DNA of 64,000 nucleotides from contig NZ_QVAI01000012.1 of the NCBI RefSeq assembly GCF_003427025.1, positions 62,001 through 126,000 on the forward strand, read 5' to 3'. Positions 45,921 through 55,462 of the stretch are shown in pieces. The DNA is from Jiangella endophytica (GTDB lineage Bacteria > Actinomycetota > Actinomycetes > Jiangellales > Jiangellaceae). Each line of letters opens with the position of its first letter. Within the stretch, counting starts at the first letter, position 1. The notes under the pieces were generated by a model. The model had not been told where the DNA came from. It saw nothing but the letters and a program-made list of their open reading frames with translations, and searched no databases. Made by a program: the position numbers and the translations under genes.

Positions 45921-46229
45921 ATGGACGACGAGTACGCCGAGGCGGTGCTGAACGTGGTCGAGCGGATCCCCCCGGGCCGGGCCATGTCCTACGGCGCGAT
46001 CGCCGACGTGGTCGGGTCGTCGCTCGGGCGCGGCGGACCTCGGCAGGTCGGGACGGTGATGTCGACGATCGGCGGGACGGTGCCGTGGTGGCGGGTGGTG
46101 ACGGCCGCCGGCCGGCCGCCGCGCGGGCACGAGGTGCGGGCGCTGACCGAGTTCGCCGCCGAGGGCACCCCGCTGACGCGCGACGGTGAGCGGGTCGATC
46201 TGCGGCGGGCGGCTTGGTATCCGGAGTGA
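45921..46229 (+). CDS. Alkyltransferase-like (ATL) DNA-damage protein
   Basis: A 102-residue protein of the MGMT C-terminal fold (ERIPPGRAMSYGAIADVVG, VGTVMS). The alkyl-acceptor motif PCHRV of MGMT reads PWWRVV, so the Cys is replaced by Trp, the mark of ATL proteins. These bind O6-alkylguanine and hand it to nucleotide excision repair. Rv3204 sits at the same place in M. tuberculosis. ATG 45921 is chosen by alignment; an upstream ATG at 45900 is possible. Confidence 0.88.
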   Translation: MDDEYAEAVLNVVERIPPGRAMSYGAIADVVGSSLGRGGPRQVGTVMSTIGGTVPWWRVVTAAGRPPRGHEVRALTEFAAEGTPLTRDGERVDLRRAAWYPE

Positions 46230-46236
46230 GCCTGCC

Positions 46237-46312
46237 GGGTTCGCCGGTTCGCCGGTTGGCCGGGGTTCGCCGGTTGGCCGGGGTTCGCGGGTTCGCCGGG
46301 GTTGGTTCCGTT
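46237..46312 (+). repeat. Minisatellite of GTTCGCCGG / GTTGGCCGGG units
   Basis: About eight 9-10 bp units alternate between GGTTCGCCGG and GGTTGGCCGG from 8 bp after the ATL stop to 15 bp before A module 3. The GTTGGCCGG core is shared with the shorter array at 21943 and resembles the units at 9201. Confidence 0.8.
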
Positions 46313-46326
46313 GGCGGGGTGACCCC

Positions 46327-46467
46327 GTCCCCCTGCTGTTCATTGTTTGGGCCGCGGGTGCGTGCCTCAAGTCCGCGGCCTCTGCTGGGTGCTGTGTGTG
46401 GTGGTGGGGGGCCTTGGACGTGACCCGCGTACCCGCGGCCCGAGTGCTGGCAGCTGTCCGGGGGGAC
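46327..46467 (+). repeat. A-type hairpin module, copy 3
   Basis: A 141-bp module with GTCCCCCTG at 46327; the right end is the variant CCGGGGGGAC. Arms include TTGGGCCGCGGGT against ACCCGCGGCCCGAG, and the conserved loop GTCCGCGGCCTCTGCTGGGT. It is the left end of a 693-bp composite. The next 220 bp is G/T-rich spacer. Confidence 0.78.
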
Positions 46468-46687
46468 GGGGGAGTCTGGCGACGGGTGGGGCGTCGGGGT
46501 GGACGCTTTGGGTGTGTTGGTCGGGGCGTCGGGCGTGCCGGTGGGGCGTCGGCGGTGCGTTCGTGAGTCGTTGATGGGGCGTCTGCCGGGTTGGTGGGAT
46601 CGGTGGGGTTGCCGGCCGGGCGGGGTTGGTGGGGCCTGTGAGGCTGGCAGGGTCTGTGAGGTTAGTGGGTTCAGTGGGGTGGTGTGG

Positions 46688-46824
46688 GTGTCCACGGGGT
46701 GAGATTTTCCGGCGATCTGGGGGCCATGCCCAGGCGTGTGTTCGCTCTGCGAGGCGTGCATGCCTCGCAGAGCGGGATGACGCCTGGTGAGGTAGCGGAT
46801 CGTTGATGATCATCGTCGCCCACC
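46688..46824 (+). repeat. B-type palindromic module, copy 3 (137 bp)
   Basis: It begins GTGTCCACGGGGTGAGAT and contains the longest inner stem of the family, CGCTCTGCGAGGC against GCCTCGCAGAGCG around GTGCAT (13 bp). An outer CCAGGCGT pairs with ACGCCTGG apart from one base. Confidence 0.8.
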
Positions 46825-46895
46825 CTCCGGCACACGGGGCACAACGGGAGCGAGGTGGGTGTGGCGGGGAGTGAAGCGTGCCCAGATCCTCCCCG

Positions 46896-47019
46896 TCCCC
46901 CTGATAACTGCCCGTTCTTGGCCGCGGGCGTGCGGGTCAAGCGGTCGTCGTCGGCGCGAAGCGCCCGTCAGTCCGCTTGAGGCGCACGGTCGCGGCAAGA
47001 GAATGGGCGGCAGGGGGAC
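46896..47019 (-). repeat. A'-type hairpin module, copy 3, inverted
   Basis: A 124-bp module bounded by GTCCCCCTG and CAGGGGGAC, inverted relative to 46327. The stem includes TTCTTGGCCGCG against CGCGGCAAGAG and the loop holds GGCGCGAAGCGCC. The preceding GTGCCCAGATCCTCCCC matches the same place at 22543 and 55700. Confidence 0.8.
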
Positions 47020-47084
47020 GGGGAGCCCCAGCCAACTCAGCGCATCCGGGCCAACCCGCGACCCGGTGCACCCCAGCCCCGCTC

Positions 47085-47425
47085 CAGCCAACTCGGCGAG
47101 CCCGGCCACTCGGCGGCCCCGGCGTCCCGGCGGCACCGGAGACCCGGCGACCCGGCGGCCCCGGCGACCCGGCGACCCGGCGGCCCCGGCGACCCGGCGA
47201 CCCGGCGACCCGGCGCACTCCAGCCGACTCGGCGAACTCGGCGGACCCCGGCGTGCCGCGGGGACCCGGCGCACCCCAGCCAACCGGAGCGACCCGGCGC
47301 ACTCCAGCCGACTCGGCGAACTCGGCGGACCCCGGCGTGCCGCGGGGACCCGGCGTGCCGCGGGGACCCGGCGCACTCCAGCCAACCGGAGCGACCCGGC
47401 GCACTCCAGCCAACCGGAGCGACCC
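47085..47425 (+). repeat. Complex minisatellite (CGGCGACCC units plus longer duplications)
   Basis: Short GACCCGGCG / GGCCCCGGC units run to about 47215. Then a longer block starting CACTCCAGCCGACTCGGCGA and containing GGACCCCGGCGTGCCGCGGG is present twice, followed by repeats of CCAGCCAACCGGAGCGACCC. It ends about 80 bp ahead of adnA. No translation is supported. Confidence 0.8.
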
Positions 47426-47505
47426 GGCGCGGGAGAACGACCCTGTCGGACCCGCGTGGTGGGATGGGACCAGTCGTCGGGAGCAGAGGAAAGGAGCGGC
47501 ACTCG

Positions 47506-50500
47506 GTGAGGCGTCCCGCAGCCGTGCGTCTGGTGCGCACCGTCCGGTCCGCGCCGCCGCCGGTCCTTCTCGACGATGCCCAGCGAGCGGCCGTCGAGCA
47601 CCGGGGCGGACCGTTATTGCTGCTCGCCGGTCCGGGCACCGGCAAGACCACCACGTTGGTCGAGGCGGTCGCGCACCGGGTCGAGCAGGACGGCCTCGAC
47701 CCCGGCCGGGTGCTGGTGCTGACGTTCAGCCGGCGGGCCGCCGGTGAGCTGCGCGAACGCATCGCCCGCCGGCTGGGTCGCACCATCCGCGAGCCGCTGG
47801 CACGCACCTTTCATTCCTACGCGTTCGGCTTGTTGCGGCGCGAGGCGGTCGCCCAGGGCGAGCCGTCGCCGCGGCTGCTGGGCGGGGCCGAGCAGGACGT
47901 CCTCATCCGCGAGTTGCTGCGCGGCGACGTCGAGCAGCTGGGGGCCGGCTACTGGCCCGACCACCTGCGGCCGGCCCTGCTGACCCGCGGGTTCGCCGCC
48001 GAACTGCGCGACTTCCTCATGCGCGCGGTCGAGCGCGGCATCGGGCCCGACGAGCTGGCCGGTCTGGCCCGCATGCACCGCCGCGACGACTGGCTGGCCG
48101 CGGCCCGTTTCGCCCAGCAGTACGCCGGCGTCACGGCGTTCCGCTACCCACCCACCTTCGACCAGGCCGAGCTGGTGCGGGCCGCCACCGGGCTGCTGCG
48201 CGACGATCCGGCGCTGCTGGCCCGCGAGCGCCAGGCGCGCGCCTTCGTCGTCGTCGACGAGTACCAGGACAGCGACCCGGCGCAGGAGGATCTGCTGCGG
48301 CTGCTGGCCGGCGGCGGCAGCGAGCTGCTGGTCGTCGGCGACCCCGACCAGTCCATCTACGGCTTCCGCGGCGCCGAGCCCGAGGCGATCCGTCGCTTCG
48401 ACGACCGCTTCCCGGCCGCCGACGGCTCGCCCGGCACGGTCCTGGCGCTCACGGCATCACGCCGCTGCGGGCCGCGGCTGCTGGCTGCGTCGCGACGGGT
48501 CGCGTTGCGGCTGGGCGGGCTGAGCCGGCACCGCGAACTGCGCGCCGCCGGCTCGGCGTACGACCACGGCGCCGATCGCGCGTCCGTCCACCTGCTCGCC
48601 AGCGCCAGCCAGGAGGCCGCGTTCGTCGCCGGGCGGCTGCGGTCGGCGCACCTGCTCGACGACGTGCCGTGGGACCGCATGGCGGTGCTGGTGCGCAGCG
48701 CGTCCGCCATCCCGGTGCTGCGGCGCGCGCTGGCCGGCGCCGGGGTGCCGGTCACCGTGCGCATCGAGGACGTCCCGCTGGTCGACCAGCCGCCGGTCCG
48801 GGCGCTGCTGACGGTGCTCGAACTCGCCACCGGGCTGCGCGAGCTCGACGTCGAGACCGCGCTCGACCTCATCACCGGCCCGCTGGGCGGCGCCGACGCG
48901 CTGGCGGTGCGGCGGCTGCGCCAGGAACTGCGTGCGCACGAGCTGACCGCGGGCGGCGGCCGCGCCTCCGGCGAGCTGCTGGTCGAGGCGCTGACCAGCC
49001 CCGACGAGCTGAGGTTCCTCGACGACCACGCGGTCGCGCCGGCCACCCGCGTCGCGGGGCTGATCACCGCCGCGCGAGAGGCGGCCGAGGCCGACGGCGC
49101 CACCGCCGAAGAGGTGCTCTGGGCGGTGTGGACGAGGTCCGGGCTGGAGGCCCGCTGGACCCGCGCCGCCCTCTCCCGGGGACGGGCCGCGCCGGCCGCC
49201 GACGCTGACCTCGACGCCGTCGTCGCGCTGTTCGACACGGTCGCGAGGTTCGTCGACCGCATGCCCGGTGCCCGGCCCGAGGGGTTCGCCGAGCACCTGC
49301 GCGACCAGCAACTGCCCGCCGACACCTACCGCCCCGGCGGCCCGGCCACCGCCAGCGCGAGCATCCTCACCGCCCACGCCGCCAAGGGTCTGGAATGGGA
49401 CGTCGTCGTGGTCGCCGGCGTGCAGGAGGGCGTCTGGCCCGACGTTCGCGAGCGCGGCAGCCTGCTGGGCACCGAGTCGCTGGTCGACCTCGTCGCTCAG
49501 CGCGACGACTCCGCCGTCACGCGGGCCAGCGCCCGGCTGGCCGAGGAGCGCCGGCTGTTCTACGTCGCCGTCACCCGGGCCCGCCAGTGCCTCTACGTCA
49601 CCGCGGTGTCCAACGAGGAGTCGCAGCCGTCGCGGTTCCTCGACGACATCGACCCGCTGCCCGCCGACGGCGCCGTCGAGCGGCTCGTGCAGCCGCCGGG
49701 GCGTGGGCTGGACCTCCCCGCCGTCGTCGCCGAGCTGCGCGGCGTCGTCTGCGACCCCGCCGAGCCCGAGCAGCGGCGGCACGGCGCCGCGCACCAGTTG
49801 GCCCGGCTGGCCGCCGCCGGCGTGCCGCAGGCCGACCCCGACGAGTGGTACGGCCTGCGCCCGGTCTCCGTCACCGACCCGCTCGGCCACCCCGACCGGC
49901 CGGTGCGCGTGTCGCCGTCGAAGGTCGAGGAGTTCAACCGCTGCGAGCTGCGCTGGCTGCTCAAGGCCTGCGGCGCCACCGACTCCGACCTGCGCCGGGC
50001 CGGCATCGGCTCGCTGCTGCACGACCTCGCCGAGCGGGCCGCGGTCGAGAGCTGGTCCGACGACAAGCTGCTCACCGAGCTCGACAACGCCTGGCCGGGC
50101 ATCGACGCCGGTGAAGGCTGGGTGGCCGCGCGCGAGTACGGCCGGGTCCGCGACATGGTGCAGCGCCTGGGCCGCTGGCTGCGCGACAACCCGCGCACCA
50201 TGGTCGGCGCCGAGCTCGACTTCGACGTCCGCGTGGGCGACGCCCGGCTGGTCGGCCGGGTCGACCGCCTCGACGCCGACTCCGGCGGCCGGCTGGTGGT
50301 CGTCGACTACAAGACCGGCGTCTCGGCGCCCACCACCGCCGAAGTGGCCGAGCACGCCCAGCTCGCGGCCTACCAGCTGGCCATCCTGCACGGCGGCTTC
50401 GACGTCCACACCGACGGCGAGCGGCGCAGCGGGGGAGCGAGCCTGGTCCAGCTCGGCAAGGACGCCAAGGGCCAGGCGAAGGAGCAGCTGCAGGGTGCGC

Positions 50501-50664
50501 TGCCCGACGAAGGCGAGCCGACCTGGGCGCACGAGCTGATGGAACGCACCGCCGAGGGCATGCGGCAGCCGGCGTTCCGCGCCGAGAAGGGCGGATGGTG
50601 CGGGTTCTGCCCGGCCCGGCCGTCCTGCCCGGTCTGGCCCGAGGGCGAGCAGGTGACGCCGTGA
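47506..50664 (+). CDS. adnA: AdnA subunit of the AdnAB helicase-nuclease
   Basis: A 1052-residue UvrD/PcrA-type helicase with a C-terminal nuclease. GTG 47506 is set by AAGGAG 9 bp upstream. Helicase motifs: LAGPGTGKTTTL, LTFSRRAAGEL, VVVDEYQDSDP, VVGDPDQSIYGFRG and ILTAHAAKGLEWDVVV. The RecB-like nuclease near 900-1050 has GRVDRLDADSGGRLVVVDYKTG and a CGFCPARPSCP tail. Length is close to M. tuberculosis AdnA (Rv3202c). With AdnB it resects double-strand breaks in actinobacteria, the counterpart of RecBCD/AddAB. The operon follows directly on the repeat tract. Confidence 0.94.
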   Translation: MRRPAAVRLVRTVRSAPPPVLLDDAQRAAVEHRGGPLLLLAGPGTGKTTTLVEAVAHRVEQDGLDPGRVLVLTFSRRAAGELRERIARRLGRTIREPLARTFHSYAFGLLRREAVAQGEPSPRLLGGAEQDVLIRELLRGDVEQLGAGYWPDHLRPALLTRGFAAELRDFLMRAVERGIGPDELAGLARMHRRDDWLAAARFAQQYAGVTAFRYPPTFDQAELVRAATGLLRDDPALLARERQARAFVVVDEYQDSDPAQEDLLRLLAGGGSELLVVGDPDQSIYGFRGAEPEAIRRFDDRFPAADGSPGTVLALTASRRCGPRLLAASRRVALRLGGLSRHRELRAAGSAYDHGADRASVHLLASASQEAAFVAGRLRSAHLLDDVPWDRMAVLVRSASAIPVLRRALAGAGVPVTVRIEDVPLVDQPPVRALLTVLELATGLRELDVETALDLITGPLGGADALAVRRLRQELRAHELTAGGGRASGELLVEALTSPDELRFLDDHAVAPATRVAGLITAAREAAEADGATAEEVLWAVWTRSGLEARWTRAALSRGRAAPAADADLDAVVALFDTVARFVDRMPGARPEGFAEHLRDQQLPADTYRPGGPATASASILTAHAAKGLEWDVVVVAGVQEGVWPDVRERGSLLGTESLVDLVAQRDDSAVTRASARLAEERRLFYVAVTRARQCLYVTAVSNEESQPSRFLDDIDPLPADGAVERLVQPPGRGLDLPAVVAELRGVVCDPAEPEQRRHGAAHQLARLAAAGVPQADPDEWYGLRPVSVTDPLGHPDRPVRVSPSKVEEFNRCELRWLLKACGATDSDLRRAGIGSLLHDLAERAAVESWSDDKLLTELDNAWPGIDAGEGWVAAREYGRVRDMVQRLGRWLRDNPRTMVGAELDFDVRVGDARLVGRVDRLDADSGGRLVVVDYKTGVSAPTTAEVAEHAQLAAYQLAILHGGFDVHTDGERRSGGASLVQLGKDAKGQAKEQLQGALPDEGEPTWAHELMERTAEGMRQPAFRAEKGGWCGFCPARPSCPVWPEGEQVTP

Positions 50665-53600
50665 CACAAGCCATCAGCGGGACGCTCATCTCGCCGGCCG
50701 ACCTGGCCCGCCGTCTCGGTCAGCCCGACCCCACCCCGGAGCAGGCGGCGGCCATCGCCGCGCCGCTCGCGCCGGGTGTCGTCGTCGCGGGCGCCGGGTC
50801 CGGCAAGACCGAGACCATGGCCGCCCGGGTGGTCTGGCTGGTCGCGTCCGGCCTGGTCCGGCCCGAGGACGTGCTCGGCCTGACGTTCACCCGCAAGGCC
50901 GCGCGCGAGCTGGCCGCCCGCATCCGCCGTCGGCTGTCCCAGCTGGCCGCCCGTGGGCTGGTGCCGCCCGACCTCCTCGACGGCGAGCCGACCGTCCTCA
51001 CTTACGACGCCTATGCCGGGCGCATCGTCGCCGAGCACGCGCTGCGGCTGGGCCGCGAACCCGGCGCCAGGCTCATCACCGAGGCGGTCGCCTGGCAGTA
51101 CTCCCAGCGCGTCGTCGGGTCCTACGACGGCGACATGGAGGCCGTCGGCTACGCCCCCTCCACCGTCGTGCAGAAGGTGCTCGACCTCCACAGCGAGCTG
51201 GCCGGGCATCTGGTCACGCCCGAACAGGTCCAGGACTACGCGGCCGAGCTGCGCGGACGCATCGAGGCGCTGCCGAAGGCGAAGGGCCAGCGCACCAAGG
51301 ACCTCCTCTACGCCGACGTCGCGAAGGGCCTGGCCGTCCAGGACGCCCGGGTGGCGCTGCTGCCCGTCGTCGCGGAGTTCCGGGCCCGCAAGCAGGCCGA
51401 CGAGGTGCTCGACTTCGCCGACCAGGCCGAGCTGGCCGCCACGCTGGCGGCCCGATTCCCGGAGGTCGGCGAGGCCGAGCGCGCGACGTACGGCGTCGTG
51501 CTGCTCGACGAGTACCAGGACACCAGCCACGCCCAGCTGGTGCTGCTGCGGTCGCTGTTCGGCGGCGGCCACCCGGTCACCGCGGTCGGCGATCCCTGCC
51601 AGTCCATCTACGGGTGGCGCGGCGCCAGCGCGGGCACGCTGACGTCGTTCCGCCGCGAGTTCCAGCCGGCTGGCGACGACGGCGCGCTGGCCCGGCTCGA
51701 CTCCCTGACCACCAGCTTCCGCAACGGCGCCGAGATCCTGCAGGTCGCGAACCGGCTGTCGCAGCCGCTGCGGGCGCAGGGCCTCGACGTCCCGGAGCTG
51801 ACGGCGTTCCCCGGGCTGGCGCCGTCCACCGTCGTCGCGTCGCTGCACCTCACGGCCGACGACGAAGCCGCCGACGTCGCCCGCCGGGCACGTGCGTTCT
51901 GGGACGCCTCCGACGAAGGCCGCACGGTTGCCGTGCTGGTCCGCAACCGCAGCCAGATCCCGCGGCTGGAGTCCGCGCTGCGCGCGGTCGACCTCCCGGT
52001 CGAGGTCGTCGGCGTCGGCGGGCTGCTGGCCACGGCCGAGGTCGGTGACGTGGTGGCCACGCTGCGGGTGGTCAACGACCCGTCCCGCGGCGACGCGCTG
52101 ATGCGGCTGCTCACCGGGTCGCGGTGGCGCATCGGGCCGCGCGACCTCGACGCGCTGGCCCGCTGGGCACGCCGGCTGGGCCGGCCCGACGACGACGCCG
52201 GCGGCGCGCGCCTGCCGACCATGCGCGAGGCCGCCGCCGAGGGCATCGCGCTCGACGAGGTCGACGAGCTGAGCATCGTCGACGCGCTCGATGCGCTGCC
52301 GAAGGCCGGCGACTGGTTCTCCGCCGAGGGCGACCGCCGGTTGCGGGCGCTCTCGGCCGAACTGCGCGAGCTGCGCACCCGCACCGGTCAGTCGCTCACC
52401 GAACTGGTGCACGACGTCCAGCGCACCCTCGGCCTCGACATCGAGCTGGCCGCCCGGCGCGGACCCGGCGGCCGGGCCAACCTCGACCGCTTCCTCGACG
52501 TCGCGGCCGAGTTCGAGAACACCGACCACGCTGCCAGCCTCTCCGGGTTCCTGGCCTACCTCGACGCCGCCGAGACCGCCGAGCGAGGCCTGGCGCCCGG
52601 CGAGGTCGAGGTCTCCGGCGACCGCGTCCAGGTGCTGACGGTGCACGGCGCGAAGGGCCTCGAGTGGGACGCCGTCTTCGTTACCGGCCTGGTCGACAAG
52701 GTGTTCCCGTCCGGTGGCGAGCGGCAGCGGGCCTGGCTGGGCGACCCCGGCGAGCTGCCGTACGCGCTGCGCGGCGACTCCGGATCACTGCCGCCGCTGG
52801 AGCTCGCCGGCGTGGCCGACCAGGTCGGTGTGCGCGATGCTGTCGACGCGTTCTACGGCGACGCCGCGGCGGCGGCCCGGCTGGAGGAACGCCGGCTGGC
52901 CTACGTCGCGGTCACCCGGGCTCGGGGGCTGCTGGTCTGTTCCGGCTACTGCTGGGACGACGCCGTCCGGCCACGCGAGCTGTCCATGTTCCTGCACGAG
53001 ATCAAGGTGGCCTGCGACGATGGCGCCGGCGAGATCGGCGTCTGGGTGCAGGCTCCCGAGGGCGACGACACCAACCCGCTGGCGCTGGAGGTCCGCGAGC
53101 TGCGCTGGCCGTACGACCCTCTCGGCCAGCGGCGCGCCCTGCTCGAGGACGGCGCCGCGCTGGTGCGGGCCACGCAGGGCGCCGTCGACGGCGTGCTCTT
53201 CGACCTCGCACAGCCGGTGACCGAGTGGGACGCCGAGGTCGAGCGGCTGCTGGCCGAGCGCGAACGCAACTCCTCCCTGCGGCCCATCGACGTCGCGTTG
53301 CCCGAGCACCTGTCGGTGTCTCAGCTGGTGGCGCTGCGCGAGAGTCCTGAGGGCCTCGCCCGGGCGCTGCGCCGGCCGGTGCCGCGGCCGCCGGCGCCGC
53401 TGGCCCGCCGGGGCACGCTCTTCCATGCCTGGCTGGAGTCGCGGTGGGGCGCGCCGCGGCTGCTCGACGTCGACGAGCTGCCCGGCTTCGCCGACGACGG
53501 CGCCGCTCCCGACCGCGAGCTCGCCTCGCTGCAGGAGGCGTTCCTGCGCAGCGAGTGGGCCGGGCGCACACCGGTCGAGGTCGAGGCGCCGTTCGAGCTG

Positions 53601-53903
53601 CTGGTCGCCGGCGTACTGCTGCGCGGCCGCGTCGACGCGGTCTTCACCACCGGCGACGGCGGCATCGACGTCGTCGACTGGAAGACCGGTCGGCCGCCGG
53701 CCACCGACGAGGAGGCCGCGACCCGCACCGTGCAGCTGGCCGCGTACCGGCTGGCCTTCTCCCGGCTCTACGACCTGCCGCTCGACCACGTCGGCGCCGC
53801 GTTCCACCACGTGCGCCAAGACGTCACCGTCCGGCCGGCCGACCTGATGGACGAGGCGGAGCTGACGGCGCTGGTGACGGCTGTGCCGGAGGCGGAGGGC
53901 TGA
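50661..53903 (+). CDS. adnB: AdnB subunit of the AdnAB helicase-nuclease
   Basis: A 1080-residue partner starting at GTG 50661 in a GTGA overlap with adnA. Motifs: VAGAGSGKTETMAARV, LTFTRKAARELAARI, VVLLDEYQDTSHAQ, VGDPCQSIYGWRG, LTVHGAKGLEWDAVF, then the nuclease core GRVDAVFTTGDGGIDVVDWKTGR. All ATPase and nuclease residues look present. In mycobacteria AdnB provides the main motor of the heterodimer. The 433 bp after it contain one hairpin but no convincing gene. Confidence 0.94.
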   Translation: MTQAISGTLISPADLARRLGQPDPTPEQAAAIAAPLAPGVVVAGAGSGKTETMAARVVWLVASGLVRPEDVLGLTFTRKAARELAARIRRRLSQLAARGLVPPDLLDGEPTVLTYDAYAGRIVAEHALRLGREPGARLITEAVAWQYSQRVVGSYDGDMEAVGYAPSTVVQKVLDLHSELAGHLVTPEQVQDYAAELRGRIEALPKAKGQRTKDLLYADVAKGLAVQDARVALLPVVAEFRARKQADEVLDFADQAELAATLAARFPEVGEAERATYGVVLLDEYQDTSHAQLVLLRSLFGGGHPVTAVGDPCQSIYGWRGASAGTLTSFRREFQPAGDDGALARLDSLTTSFRNGAEILQVANRLSQPLRAQGLDVPELTAFPGLAPSTVVASLHLTADDEAADVARRARAFWDASDEGRTVAVLVRNRSQIPRLESALRAVDLPVEVVGVGGLLATAEVGDVVATLRVVNDPSRGDALMRLLTGSRWRIGPRDLDALARWARRLGRPDDDAGGARLPTMREAAAEGIALDEVDELSIVDALDALPKAGDWFSAEGDRRLRALSAELRELRTRTGQSLTELVHDVQRTLGLDIELAARRGPGGRANLDRFLDVAAEFENTDHAASLSGFLAYLDAAETAERGLAPGEVEVSGDRVQVLTVHGAKGLEWDAVFVTGLVDKVFPSGGERQRAWLGDPGELPYALRGDSGSLPPLELAGVADQVGVRDAVDAFYGDAAAAARLEERRLAYVAVTRARGLLVCSGYCWDDAVRPRELSMFLHEIKVACDDGAGEIGVWVQAPEGDDTNPLALEVRELRWPYDPLGQRRALLEDGAALVRATQGAVDGVLFDLAQPVTEWDAEVERLLAERERNSSLRPIDVALPEHLSVSQLVALRESPEGLARALRRPVPRPPAPLARRGTLFHAWLESRWGAPRLLDVDELPGFADDGAAPDRELASLQEAFLRSEWAGRTPVEVEAPFELLVAGVLLRGRVDAVFTTGDGGIDVVDWKTGRPPATDEEAATRTVQLAAYRLAFSRLYDLPLDHVGAAFHHVRQDVTVRPADLMDEAELTALVTAVPEAEG

Positions 53904-53963
53904 ATCCCACGATGGCCGCCGGACCGCGCTGCCCTGCAAGGCGTCGGTCCGGCAACCATCGCA

Positions 53964-54000
53964 CTCTCGCTGCTCGGTCCCCGTCGAGCTGCTGCGAGAG
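53964..54000 (+). terminator. Candidate adnAB terminator hairpin
   Basis: CTCTCGC (53964-53970) pairs with GCGAGAG (53994-54000), with inner GCTCG/CGAGC extending the stem around GTCCCCGT. It starts 60 bp after the adnB stop and has no T-run. The remaining DNA to 54336 shows no other clear feature apart from a small TGTCTC/GAGACA palindrome near 54278-54296. Confidence 0.4.
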
Positions 54001-54336
54001 GCGCGTCCCCGGCCGCGGCGCGAGAGACGCGGCCACAGGACCTATGGCCACCACTGTGGTCAATTCGGGGGTAATCATCCAGGTCACGCGGCGAAGTGTG
54101 ACGATCGGCGAGATTCTGTGACGACTCGGCCGCCGGAGGCCGCGGAACGCCCGATCGTCGCACGTCGGCGGGGCGCGTCGAGTGAGAAGGGCCGGCCGGG
54201 CCGCAAAGGCGCCCGGTGAGCGTCGAAGTGCGCATCATACCTGTTCGCGAGCCGTTTGGCAGTAGAAATGACTCATTGTCTCGGTCTCGGAGACAGCCCT
54301 TGATCGGTATGGCTCGCCGGGTGAGACTCCTGTCTC

Positions 54337-55266
54337 GTGACCCCCGCGCTGAAACCGCTGCGCCGCATCGCCGCGTACGCCGTCTGCCTCGACGCGTCCA
54401 AGCGCGTGCTGCTGATCCGCGAGTCCGTGCGGTCGGGTACGCCGGGTGTGTGGACCCTGCCGGGCGGCAGCGTGCTGCACGGCGAGCACCCGCGCGACGC
54501 CGTCGTCCGTGAGGCGGCCGCGGAGTCCGGGCTGCTGCTGCGCGCCGTCGCCCCCATCGACGTGCTCGCCGACACCCGCGCGCGGCCGCACCGCGAGGTC
54601 ACGCTGCACACCGACCGCATCCTGTTCGAGGCCGAGGTGATCAGCGGCGAGCCGGAACCGCTGTCGCCGATGGTCGACGAGGTCCGCTGGGTCAGCCTCG
54701 ACGAGGCCGCCACCCTGCAGCTGCGCCCGTTCGTCGCGCAGGTCCTCAAGCTGCCGCTGTCGACGGTCGACCTGCCGCCCGAGCGGATGCCCGAGCTGCC
54801 CGGGTTCCACATCCAGCAGGCGCCCGACGGCCGGCACACCGTGCAGCGGTTCGCCGCGTACGGCCTGGTCCGCGACCCGCGGGGACGCGTCCTGCTCACG
54901 CAGGTGGCCGACGGCTACCCCGACGCCGGGTGCTGGCACCTGCCCGGCGGCGGCACCGACTTCGGTGAGCAGCCCGGCCAGGCGCTGCTGCGTGAGCTGC
55001 ACGAGGAGACCGGCCAGGTCGGCCGACTGCGCCGGCTGCTCGGTGTCGCCAGTCACCGTGAGCCCGAGCAGGTCGGCCCCGAAGGCTTCGCCATCGACTG
55101 GCACGGCGTGCGGCCCTACTACGACGTGGTGGTCGACGAGCCGGCCGAGCTCGTGCTGGCCGACGTCGGCGGCTCGACCGTCGGCGCCCGCTGGTTCGAC
55201 CCCGCCGACGTCGCCACCCTGGCGCTCACCGCCGTCACGGCCGAGGCGCTGCGCGCGGTCGCCTGA
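54337..55266 (+). CDS. Double-Nudix hydrolase
   Basis: A 309-residue protein from GTG 54337 with two Nudix domains. The second (about 165-309) has a full Nudix box, GGTDFGEQPGQALLRELHEETG. In the first (about 8-130) the box GSVLHGEHPRDAVVREAAAESG has Ala where the first Glu of the EE pair should be. The C-terminal half is probably the active one, hydrolysing a nucleoside diphosphate-linked compound, with the first half structural or regulatory. It lies at the site of Rv3200c in M. tuberculosis, which is not present here. Confidence 0.88.
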   Translation: MTPALKPLRRIAAYAVCLDASKRVLLIRESVRSGTPGVWTLPGGSVLHGEHPRDAVVREAAAESGLLLRAVAPIDVLADTRARPHREVTLHTDRILFEAEVISGEPEPLSPMVDEVRWVSLDEAATLQLRPFVAQVLKLPLSTVDLPPERMPELPGFHIQQAPDGRHTVQRFAAYGLVRDPRGRVLLTQVADGYPDAGCWHLPGGGTDFGEQPGQALLRELHEETGQVGRLRRLLGVASHREPEQVGPEGFAIDWHGVRPYYDVVVDEPAELVLADVGGSTVGARWFDPADVATLALTAVTAEALRAVA

Positions 55267-55276
55267 CGCGCTTTCG

Positions 55277-55370
55277 GGGTCCATGCCAGGCGCCCTGACG
55301 CGTCGCCAGGCATGCACGTCTGGTGAAGCGGGAGAAGACCTGGTGAGGTAGCGGATCGTTGATGATCTCT
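55277..55370 (+). repeat. B-type module, truncated copy at locus 4
   Basis: Starts GGGGTCCATGCCAGGCG, contains GCCAGGCATGCACGTCTGG and the tail GAGAAGACCTGGTGAGGTAGCGGATCG, then TTGATGATCT. The left third of the full module is missing. It lies about 90 bp before the complete B copy. Confidence 0.65.
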
Positions 55371-55462
55371 GCCCGCCGGGCCAGGGCGACGGTGCGCGCT
55401 GGACGGCGTGTGACGGATCGGCGAGGACTCGGCTGCGGTCCGGGCCGTCGTGGCAGGTGCGG

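Noticed and set aside
46230-47505. Several ORFs of 60-260 codons in the repeat tract before adnA
   Set aside because: They overlap on both strands, are built from repeats and have no ribosome site or family motif.
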